A DNA stretch of 64,000 nt from assembly GCA_001871195.1 (NCBI GenBank), contig MNXA01000009.1, positions 1 through 64,000 on the forward strand. Reading direction: 5' to 3'. Below are positions 1 to 6,905 of this stretch, piece by piece (positions within the stretch are counted from its first letter, which is position 1; each line of letters begins with the position of its first letter). Source of the DNA: Zetaproteobacteria bacterium CG1_02_55_237. Lineage in GTDB: Bacteria > Pseudomonadota > Zetaproteobacteria > Mariprofundales > Mariprofundaceae. The notes under the pieces were generated by a model. It was not told where the DNA came from. It made no database searches and was given only the letters and a program-made list of their open reading frames with translations. The position numbers and the translations under genes are program-made.

Positions 1-206
1 TCGGTGAGTCGCAACACCTCGTCCACCGGGGCACACCGGCTGGATGCTTGCGTCAAACGCTTGTCCATCAACCCAGCTTCGCCTTCCCCCTGATAACGCT
101 CTACATAACGCCGGAAGTTACGCTCGCTCATGCCGAGCAGTCGTCCCGCCTCTTCCTGGGTCAACTGGCCTCTCTGCCAACCACCATATGCCTCATCAAA
201 TCTCAT
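1..206 (-). CDS. Transposase N-terminus, ISNCY/IS1202-like (cut by window edge)
   Basis: Reading leftwards from the ATG at 206, the first 68 codons give a protein that begins MRFDEAYGGWQRGQLTQEEA, followed by LLGMSERNFRRYVERYQ and DKRLTQASSR. This is the helix-turn-helix start of the transposases grouped under ISNCY/IS1202, in which an HTH precedes an rve-type integrase core. The core lies outside the window. A strong ribosome binding site, GGAGGT on the minus strand at 214-219, supports the start. The gene reads away from the truncated histidine kinase at 307, so the element's outer end must lie between about 230 and 330. The family call rests on remembered sequence similarity only. Confidence 0.75.
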   Translation of the reverse strand, partial: MRFDEAYGGWQRGQLTQEEAGRLLGMSERNFRRYVERYQGEGEAGLMDKRLTQASSRCAPVDEVLRLT

Positions 207-300
207 CTTCCTGACCTCCTGTAACACTGTCGTTCGTCTCATCTCTGATTACCTCTCGGGTAATCTTCAGACCGGACAACTTATGAGCTACTGATGAGGA
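1..300. mobile_element. End of an insertion sequence (boundary uncertain)
   Basis: The stretch holds the transposase start and about 100 bases of non-coding DNA that would contain the element's terminal inverted repeat. A short hairpin, GATTACC then 5 bases then GGTAATC, lies at 247-265. The right boundary is an estimate: the kinase frame is open from 298 onward, and only one end of the element is in the window, so the terminal repeats cannot be paired. Confidence 0.45.
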
Positions 301-306
301 CAGGTT

Positions 307-1641
307 ATGTGCTGCCGACACTACTGCATCCAGATGGATGACAGGGAGCAATGGTTCGGGGAAAATATTTGTCTGCATTATGCGAAGAGTGCTGTAAGCG
401 GAGAAAATGTTTTTGCAGGCTTGTTCGGCATCAGCAACGATATCACCAGGCGCAAGGCAGACGAGAGCATCATCCAGGGCATACAGCAGCAGACCCGGAA
501 GATGGAGGCCATCAGCACGCTGGTCGGTGGTATTGCCCACGAATTCAACAATATGCTGGCCGGCATCATCGGCAACATTTTCCTCCTCAAAACCGAGATC
601 AAGGCGGGTACAAAATCAGCTTCCCGACTCGATCGTATTGAGAAGCTCAGCAACCGTGCGGCCAGTCTTGTGGACCAACTGCTGGCTTTCGGTCGCAAGC
701 ATCGCATATCGATTCGCAACATTGACCTTATTCCCCTGCTGCAACAGGTCTATGGCATTGAATCCGCAGGGCTTCCTTCTTCTATCCGCCTGAATCTTGA
801 TACCAGTTCAATTGCATCGGATAAGCATGCCGTGGCCCGGGCGGATGCAGCCCAGCTCAGGCAGGTGCTGAGCAGTCTGATTAGCAATGCAGTCGATGCC
901 TGTGCGTTTAAAGCCACAGCCAAGATCGACATCACACTCACGGATGTCGGGGTCGATGCGAACCTTGCTTTTCATTTCCCACAGCTCAAGGACAAGGAAG
1001 TACTTTGCCTTTGTATTCGTGATAACGGCACAGGTATTCGCAACGACCTGCTGAATCGCGTATTCGATCCTTTTTTCACCACCAAGGAGGTTGGCCAGGG
1101 CACAGGCATGGGATTATCGATGGTCTACGGCCTGATGGAAAGCTTTGGCGGCGCGATTGACATCAAGAGTGAAGAAGGCTCCGGCACCTCGGTCTATCTC
1201 TACCTGCTACAAAGCGAACCTCTTGCAGACAATCACAGGCTTACAGCCTCCTCTTCCACCCTGCATTACGGTCAGGGCGAAACCATCCTTATTGCCGATG
1301 ACGAAAAGCTGCTGCGTGAAGCCGCGTCTGAAATGCTGATCAAGCTGAACTACAAGCCTGTTGCCGTGGAGGATGGAGAAGCGGCCCTGCACTATATTGA
1401 GGCACATGCAAAGGAAGTGTCCCTGGTGCTGCTCGACCTGATCATGCCGCTAATGGGGGGATCTGAAGCCGCAGGCAAAATCCGCAGTATCAGGCCCGAT
1501 TTACCCATCGTGTTCGTGACTGGATACAATCTGGATGAAATCGACAGCAAGGATCTGCAGCTGCCCTATACACAGATTGTCAGCAAACCATATCAGGTTG
1601 CGTATCTGAGTCAGGTTATAGCCGATTTTCTGCATCCATAG
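307..1641 (+). CDS. Hybrid histidine kinase with receiver domain, apparently 5'-truncated
   Basis: The product has 444 residues. It opens in the last strand of a PAS domain (GLFGISNDITRRK, residues 38-50). A dimerisation helix follows with the phospho-acceptor motif GGIAHEFNN (His78), then the ATP-binding domain: N-box SNAVDA near 195, G1 box DNGTGI 239-244, F-box DPFFTTK 254-260 and G2 box GTGMGLS 265-271. A C-terminal receiver domain (residues 325-444) has acidic DD 331-332, phospho-acceptor Asp377, Thr405 and Lys427. Such a kinase should have a whole PAS or sensor region. Here the reading frame closes at a TGA (295-297) right beside the IS end, so the sensor was probably removed by the IS insertion. 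ATG 307 may be only a fortuitous start. Kinase chemistry looks intact; the input is unknown. Confidence 0.8.
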   Translation: MCCRHYCIQMDDREQWFGENICLHYAKSAVSGENVFAGLFGISNDITRRKADESIIQGIQQQTRKMEAISTLVGGIAHEFNNMLAGIIGNIFLLKTEIKAGTKSASRLDRIEKLSNRAASLVDQLLAFGRKHRISIRNIDLIPLLQQVYGIESAGLPSSIRLNLDTSSIASDKHAVARADAAQLRQVLSSLISNAVDACAFKATAKIDITLTDVGVDANLAFHFPQLKDKEVLCLCIRDNGTGIRNDLLNRVFDPFFTTKEVGQGTGMGLSMVYGLMESFGGAIDIKSEEGSGTSVYLYLLQSEPLADNHRLTASSSTLHYGQGETILIADDEKLLREAASEMLIKLNYKPVAVEDGEAALHYIEAHAKEVSLVLLDLIMPLMGGSEAAGKIRSIRPDLPIVFVTGYNLDEIDSKDLQLPYTQIVSKPYQVAYLSQVIADFLHP

Positions 1642-1731
1642 CGAAACGCTTACCGGGCACGTCACTCGCACGACAGGCAATGAGCAATCAACTCAAAATC
1701 AGTCTAGAATTGGAACAAACGGAGGCCCGCC

Positions 1732-2190
1732 ATGCCTGCTTATCGTCATATCCTGATTCCAACCGATTTCTCGCCGGCTGCAGAATGTGCATTGCAGACG
1801 GCCGCTGAACTTGCGCGACAAAATGCTGCCGAACTGCATCTATTGCATATCGTCGCCCCCCAGCTCTATTACACTGAAATGCCGGATATCATGCTTCCTT
1901 CGATGGAGGATTTGACCGAACAGATGATTCAGTCCGCCGAACAGCGTCTGCAAAAAGCAGTCGGGCAACTTGGCAGTGATATTCCTGTTCACCACCATGT
2001 GCGTGAAGCCTTCACCCGCTCGGCAGATGCCATCGTCGAAGTGGCGAAAGAGTTGGCAATTGAGTTGATTGTCATCGGCAGTCACGGGCACAGCGGTCTG
2101 ATGCATGTGCTGCTCGGCTCTACCGCAGAGCGTGTTGTTCGTGAGGCTGCCTGCGATGTTCTGGTCGTCAAAAAGAAAAACAGCGCATAG
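1732..2190 (+). CDS. Universal stress protein (UspA family)
   Basis: This 152-residue protein is one full-length Usp domain. It starts with the typical first strand YRHILIPTDFS. It ends with the ATP-binding loop and last strand, GSHGHSGLMHVLLGST followed by CDVLVVKKK, which matches the G-x2-G-x9-G-S/T nucleotide motif of ATP-binding Usp proteins. GGAGGC lies 8 bases before the ATG. It stands alone between the kinase and pyrD on the same strand, so it may be transcribed from its own promoter in the 90-base gap. Usp proteins are cytoplasmic stress-survival factors; the particular role here is not visible. Confidence 0.9.
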   Translation: MPAYRHILIPTDFSPAAECALQTAAELARQNAAELHLLHIVAPQLYYTEMPDIMLPSMEDLTEQMIQSAEQRLQKAVGQLGSDIPVHHHVREAFTRSADAIVEVAKELAIELIVIGSHGHSGLMHVLLGSTAERVVREAACDVLVVKKKNSA

Positions 2191-2223
2191 ACCAAATAAC
2201 GGACAAGCCGCTATGCTTGCGCC

Positions 2224-3174
2224 ATGTCAGAACAACTGAATCCACCAACCCAAATCGATCTTTCCGCCTCCTTCGCCGGACTAAAACTGCAAACACCGCT
2301 TGTGCTGCTCTCCGGCTGTGTCGGTTTCGGTGAGGAATATACCCGCGTTGAGGGCTTCTCCAACGCTGATATCGGCGCTGTGATTCTCAAGGGAACAACC
2401 CTTGAGCCACGCATGGGCAATGCCCCGCACCGTGTGTATGAAACGCCATCCGGCATGCTCAATGCCATCGGTCTGCAAAACCCGGGCGCACGCCACGTCA
2501 TCGAGCATATCCTGCCGCATCTACCGCATCATGAAACGCAGTTCTGGGCCAATGCCAACGGCTCTACACTGGAGGAATATGCCGAGGTGGCACGATTGTT
2601 CGACGATTCGCCCGTCACGGCTATCGAAATCAATATCTCCTGCCCCAATGTGAAGGCAGGCGGCGTGCATTTCGGCAACAATGCTGAAATGGCAGCGCGC
2701 GTGGTCGCGGCCATGCGCCCGATGACCAAAAAGCCTCTGATTACCAAGCTTTCCCCGAACAATGCCGACATCGCTGAAATCGCTCGTTGCTGCATCGAGG
2801 CAGGCAGCGATGGTCTGTCAGTCATTAATACCCTGGTTGGCATGGCCATTGATATCGAAAGCCGCAGACCGGTTATCGGCAACATCTCCGGGGGTCTGTC
2901 GGGACCGGCCATCAAACCGGTGGCCTTATGGAAGATCCATCAGACACGAGCCGTAGCTGCCAAACACGACATCCCGATTCTCGGTCAGGGCGGCATCTGT
3001 TCGGCGCATGATGGTATCGAATTCGCCATTGCCGGTTCCGATGCACTGGGGCTTGGCACCGGCTTGTTCTATGACCCGCTACTGCCCGCCAAAATTCTGG
3101 GCGAACTGCGCACCTATCTTGGAAACCATGGCTTGTCGTCTTATCGGGAACTGGTCGGCACGCTTGAGGTTTAA
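2224..3174 (+). CDS. pyrD: Dihydroorotate dehydrogenase, class 1B catalytic subunit
   Basis: The protein has 316 residues and oxidises dihydroorotate to orotate in pyrimidine synthesis. It is an FMN-binding TIM barrel: substrate loop INISCPNVKAGG near residue 138, barrel motif INTLVGMAIDIESRRP, and phosphate-binding GNISGGLSGPAIKP. These strings are typical of class 1B (PyrDB) rather than the quinone-linked class 2 common in gammaproteobacteria. Class 1B normally works with the iron-sulphur/FAD subunit PyrK; no pyrK lies next to it, so it must be elsewhere or the enzyme uses another acceptor. The 3' end overlaps the nuclease gene that follows. Confidence 0.9.
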   Translation: MSEQLNPPTQIDLSASFAGLKLQTPLVLLSGCVGFGEEYTRVEGFSNADIGAVILKGTTLEPRMGNAPHRVYETPSGMLNAIGLQNPGARHVIEHILPHLPHHETQFWANANGSTLEEYAEVARLFDDSPVTAIEINISCPNVKAGGVHFGNNAEMAARVVAAMRPMTKKPLITKLSPNNADIAEIARCCIEAGSDGLSVINTLVGMAIDIESRRPVIGNISGGLSGPAIKPVALWKIHQTRAVAAKHDIPILGQGGICSAHDGIEFAIAGSDALGLGTGLFYDPLLPAKILGELRTYLGNHGLSSYRELVGTLEV

Positions 3175-3937
3175 AAAGCCCAGTCAGGCAGCGCTTGTTC
3201 TTCTTGCGCTGCTTTGCCTGACTTTCGGAACAGCAGCACACAGCGGCACCCTCACCGTTCTATCTCAGAGCCGCTGGGTGGATGTGGCCAATATCCTCGA
3301 CGGGGACACCTTCAAAACCACAAGGGGCGAACGTGTGCGCCTGCTCGGCATCAACACCCCCGAGGTGGCGCATGAAGCATCACCCGCACAAACCATGGGC
3401 AATGCAGCAAGCAAGGCCCTCGCCGATCTGATTGCCGGACAGACAGTGCGGCTTGATTTCGATACGCAGCGCAAGGATGACTACGGGCGCACGCTGGCAC
3501 AGGTCTATCTGCGCAATGGCACATGGGTGAACGGTGAAATGGTCCGTAGCGGCATGGCGCACGTTTATACATTCACGCCCAATCTGCACTGGGCCGAGCA
3601 GCTCATTCAACTGGAAGCATCGGCAAGACAGGAAAAACTCGGCATCTGGAGAACAGAGCGATTTAGCATGCTGGAAGCAAACAAGGTGAAGGCAGAGCAT
3701 CTGGGTCAGTTTCGTGTCATCCATGGACAGGTAAATCAACCCAGCCGCAATGGTTTTTCCTTCAAACTCGGCCGACTGAATATCAGCATCCCGAGAAAGT
3801 ATCGTTCCTATTTCCGCACGCCTCCGGATGTTAAGTCCGGCGACAGTGTTGTAGTACACGGCGTGGTGCGCGCCTCATCATCCGGCCTGTATGTAGCCTT
3901 GCATAGTCCCTTCGATATGGAGAAAATATCCCCATGA
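3128..3937 (+). CDS. Secreted thermonuclease-like (SNase) protein
   Basis: The 269-residue product has a signal peptide (QAALVLLALLCLTFGTAAHSG) and then a staphylococcal-nuclease domain. The catalytic pattern is complete: Ca-binding DGDTF, Arg in VRLLGINTPE with the Glu of TPE, and a second Arg in DDYGRTLAQV. A C-terminal extension of about 90 residues resembles an OB-type domain and has no known function. ATG 3128 gives the longest plausible N-terminus and overlaps the end of pyrD by 47 bases. A TTG at 3164 would leave a cleaner signal peptide; neither has a strong ribosome binding site. The gene ends in an ATGA overlap with the M48 lipoprotein, so the two are probably co-translated. Confidence 0.85.
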   Translation: MACRLIGNWSARLRFKKPSQAALVLLALLCLTFGTAAHSGTLTVLSQSRWVDVANILDGDTFKTTRGERVRLLGINTPEVAHEASPAQTMGNAASKALADLIAGQTVRLDFDTQRKDDYGRTLAQVYLRNGTWVNGEMVRSGMAHVYTFTPNLHWAEQLIQLEASARQEKLGIWRTERFSMLEANKVKAEHLGQFRVIHGQVNQPSRNGFSFKLGRLNISIPRKYRSYFRTPPDVKSGDSVVVHGVVRASSSGLYVALHSPFDMEKISP

Positions 3938-5430
3938 AAAATTCATCTATTACTTCTCTGATCCTGTGTTCCCGCCATCTTTTTGGGTTTTGTCTTATCG
4001 CTATGCTACTGGCTTCCTGTGCTGTTAATCCCGCCAGCAAAAAACAAGACTTCGTGATGATGAGCGAAAATCAGGAACTCGAACTGGGCCAGAAGGCTGC
4101 TGCACAGGTGGCCGCACAAATGAAACTGATGCCCGAAGACGATCCACTGGTGAAATATGTCAACAAGGTCGGTCAGCGCGTTGCCGCTGTGTCTGACCGT
4201 CCGGAACTGTTTTACCGTTTCCATGTGGTGGACGACACCACCATCAACGCCTTTGCCTTGCCCGGCGGCTATATCTATATCTACCGTGGCCTGCTCATCG
4301 ACATGAACAGCGAGGCGGAGCTGGCTGCTGTGCTGGCCCATGAAGTTGGTCATGTCACGGCTCGACACGCAGTACAGCGTTACACACAGGCACAGATGTA
4401 TCAGCTCGGCGCAATGGTCACATCCATTTTAGTGCCCGTACCGCAAGGAATGGGCATGATTTCCGATCTGGTCGCCAATGCCGTCATCTCAGGCTACGGG
4501 CGACAGGCAGAAACGCAGTCGGATGAACTTTCCATCCGCTACATCGCCAAGGCCGGATACGATGTGCACGCCACCGAACGCATTCTGGAGACCCTGGAAC
4601 GGGTGGATGACTTGAACAAAAAAATCAAGCAGGACGCTACGGGAAAAAGTCCGGAAACATACCACGGAGCCTTTGCCAGCCATCCTGAAACCAAGAAGCG
4701 CATTGAGGATGCAATCAAGGAATCCGAAGGGAAGTCATCAGCAGGACTTGGGGAAATTGGACACAATGCCATGCTGGCGGCGCTGGATGGTTACCCGTAT
4801 GGCGAAAGCCCGGAGGAAGGAGCCATGGTCGGACGCCGTTTTCTGCATCCGGAACTGGGTATTCAGCTGAAATTTCCAGAAGACTGGGTGGTCACCAACA
4901 CCCCGCAGGCCCTGACTGCCGTCAAGCGCCAGCAGAAGGCCTATTTTCAGCTGAAGCTCAAAGAAATGCAAAAGCGACAGAATGGCGAAGAGCTGCTGCG
5001 CGACATGGCAGGCAACCGGGCCGAAATCAGTGGTGTTAAGACAAGCCAGCGCGACGGTTATGACGTCACACAGGCAGAAATTAATCTGACTGTGAAAAAT
5101 GTCGGCTCGGCACGTATGCTGGCCACAGTATTCATGCGTGCACCAAAGGCCTATATGGTAGTCGGCTGGAGCAACCGCAAGACTTTTGAACAGTTCAAAG
5201 CCGATTTCATGGTCATCGCTGATTCCTTCCACAGCTACGATCCGAAGCGTGACGGCGATGTCCCGCGCATCGGCCTGCACACCTGGGCCAAGGGCGACAG
5301 CTGGAGCAAACTGGCTGGCCAAAGTAAGGAAATTCTGGGGCCGTTCACCACCGATAAACTGGCTGCCCTCAATGGTGAGGGACCTGATCAGGCTCCCGCT
5401 GTCGGCACGATTATCAAGATTGTGAAGTAG
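3934..5430 (+). CDS. M48-family metalloprotease, lipoprotein
   Basis: The product has 498 residues. A lipoprotein signal ends in lipobox LLASC (Cys29). The M48 peptidase domain carries HEVGH at 136-140 and the third zinc ligand probably Glu193 in RQAETQSD. This matches the BepA/LoiP type of periplasmic quality-control proteases. After residue 290 comes a second domain of about 200 residues (HPELGIQLKFPEDW) common in bacterial M48 lipoproteins, where it may bind substrate; that role is inferred. It overlaps the nuclease gene by 4 bases. Aspartate at residue 30 or 31, which would hold it in the inner membrane, is absent (A30, V31), so sorting to the outer membrane is expected. Confidence 0.88.
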   Translation: MKNSSITSLILCSRHLFGFCLIAMLLASCAVNPASKKQDFVMMSENQELELGQKAAAQVAAQMKLMPEDDPLVKYVNKVGQRVAAVSDRPELFYRFHVVDDTTINAFALPGGYIYIYRGLLIDMNSEAELAAVLAHEVGHVTARHAVQRYTQAQMYQLGAMVTSILVPVPQGMGMISDLVANAVISGYGRQAETQSDELSIRYIAKAGYDVHATERILETLERVDDLNKKIKQDATGKSPETYHGAFASHPETKKRIEDAIKESEGKSSAGLGEIGHNAMLAALDGYPYGESPEEGAMVGRRFLHPELGIQLKFPEDWVVTNTPQALTAVKRQQKAYFQLKLKEMQKRQNGEELLRDMAGNRAEISGVKTSQRDGYDVTQAEINLTVKNVGSARMLATVFMRAPKAYMVVGWSNRKTFEQFKADFMVIADSFHSYDPKRDGDVPRIGLHTWAKGDSWSKLAGQSKEILGPFTTDKLAALNGEGPDQAPAVGTIIKIVK

Positions 5431-5436
5431 GCCGTA

Positions 5437-6507
5437 ATGCCGCGCTGCATCGCGGTTTATATCAGCGGTCATGGTTATGGCCATCTGGCGCAGATTGCCC
5501 CTGTTCTGAACCAGTTGCCTAGACTGTGCCCGGACGTGACGCTGCTGCTGCGCACCGCCCTGCCAACAGAACTTCTTTCCCGCCGTATCCATGTTCCGTT
5601 TACCCTGCTTGCAGGTGCTGTGGATGTCGGCGTGGTACAGAAAGATGCCATCAGCGAGGACATCCCCGCCACCATCGTGGCCGCACACGCGTTTTACGAT
5701 GCTTTTACAGACCAGATCGAGCACGAAGTCGAACGGCTTAGTCCATACAATCCCATAGCCATCTTCTCCGATATCGCCCCGGTAGCTTTTCCCGCAGCCA
5801 AACAGCTTGGGATTCCATCCTTCGCGATTGCCAGCCTCGACTGGCATGACATCTATCGCGATTTCCTGCCTGCTGATGACCCCCTGCTAAGCACACTGCA
5901 ACAAGCCCATACCGACTGCGACCTGCTGATTCAGCCGCCCTTGTCCATGCCCATGAATACTTTTCCGAATCGCCGACAAGTGGCCGTGATTGTCGATCCC
6001 CTGCCAGCAACCGTGCCTGTCAAAGCGACATCTGCTTCTGAAGAGAAAACGGCACTGATTATGTTCGGCGGCGCGGGCGACCCCCCTTTTGATATCAACG
6101 CTCTTGGCAATATTCCTGATTGGCGCTTTCTGACCTTGAGTCCAGTGCATCATTCAGCACCTGCCAACATCCGTCAGGCATCCCTTAAGAACGGTACTGC
6201 CGCCGTGATGCAAGACTGTGATATCGTTATTACCAAACCCGGTTACGGCACCCTGGCCGAATGCTGGCAAACAGGGACGCCACTGGTTTATCTGCCGCGC
6301 AAATTCTTCTCCGAATACCCGTATCTGGACGCATGGTTACAGGAATTTGCGCCATCGGCACGATTGTCAGTGGAAGATTTTGTCAGCGGTAACTGGCTAC
6401 CCGCCATGCAGCAGGCACTGGACTGCCCGCGCACCTACCCGCACATCCCCGCCAGTGGCGCTGAACAGGCCGCTGCTCTGATAGCGCAGGCCCTGCCCCG
6501 CCCGTAG
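5437..6507 (+). CDS. Glycosyltransferase-like protein (GT-B fold, MurG/UGT type)
   Basis: The protein has 356 residues. The N-terminus YISGHGYGHLAQIAPV is the glycine-rich loop of GT-B transferases. The C-terminal half has the donor-site pattern CDIVITKPGYGTLAEC followed by GTPLVYLPR, as in MurG and in the N-terminal half of L-arabinokinases. No acceptor-specific motif is recognisable, so donor and acceptor sugars are unknown. It begins 6 bases after the M48 stop and is probably the last gene of a pyrD-nuclease-protease-transferase run. Confidence 0.7.
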   Translation: MPRCIAVYISGHGYGHLAQIAPVLNQLPRLCPDVTLLLRTALPTELLSRRIHVPFTLLAGAVDVGVVQKDAISEDIPATIVAAHAFYDAFTDQIEHEVERLSPYNPIAIFSDIAPVAFPAAKQLGIPSFAIASLDWHDIYRDFLPADDPLLSTLQQAHTDCDLLIQPPLSMPMNTFPNRRQVAVIVDPLPATVPVKATSASEEKTALIMFGGAGDPPFDINALGNIPDWRFLTLSPVHHSAPANIRQASLKNGTAAVMQDCDIVITKPGYGTLAECWQTGTPLVYLPRKFFSEYPYLDAWLQEFAPSARLSVEDFVSGNWLPAMQQALDCPRTYPHIPASGAEQAAALIAQALPRP

Positions 6508-6776
6508 AGACGCCATGTGACCGGCTCGAACCGGCCATAAACGGCCCTTCGGGCTAGTGACTAGGAAGCTCCATCTTCGGCCAGTCAGATTATTACTGAG
6601 CAACTCCAAAAAGTAGAGTATCCCTAGTTCTGCCCCTTGGTTTTTTTGGCGCATTGCGATGACGCTTGGGAACGGGACAGACCATCCCATTATGCCTGCC
6701 CCGTTATTTTAATTCGCGTTAAACTGACAATGGGTATACGCTGGAAATAACACCACGCTTCTGTGGCGGAGGTATC
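6508..6776. other. Intergenic region with short hairpins, no gene seen
   Basis: About 270 bases separate the transferase from the kaiC remnant. The left part is rich in short inverted repeats (CCGG-CTCGAA-CCGG near 6522; GACT...AGTC around a GAAG/CTTC stem near 6559-6587). These could form a folded 3' end for the upstream transcript. A run of seven T near 6640 is not preceded by a clear stem. No open frame of convincing composition was found. Confidence 0.3.
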
Positions 6777-6905
6777 ATGGTCAAGTCGAAGGAAACATCT
6801 CAAACAAGTTCGCCCGCAGGACTGAAAAAGATCCAGACCGGTATCACCGGTCTGGATCAGATTACGAACGGCGGAGCCGGCTGCAGCAAGATGCGGCTCG
6901 AATGA
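6777..6905 (+). pseudogene. KaiC-like ATPase remnant (42 codons)
   Basis: A strong ribosome binding site, GGAGGT, precedes ATG 6777. The short frame reads on to LKKIQTGITGLDQITNGG, which is how RecA-like KaiC proteins begin (TGI-GLDEIT-GGG). It is followed at once by AGCSKMRLE and a stop. In full-length KaiC proteins the first GG is followed by about 10-15 residues and then the Walker A motif (G-AGCGKT). The AGC here therefore looks like the far side of a deletion, and at least 450 codons are missing. The TGA overlaps the ATG of the next gene (ATGA), as expected of an old kaiC-PAS sensor operon. No ATPase activity is possible. Confidence 0.65.

Noticed and set aside
196-793. Several open frames on both strands over the kinase start
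   Set aside because: They overlap the kinase in other frames, have no family pattern and no ribosome binding site; the kinase frame carries all the motifs.
4738-5847. A 369-codon minus-strand frame across the M48 and glycosyltransferase genes
   Set aside because: It spans two plus-strand genes with clear motifs and has no recognisable domain of its own.
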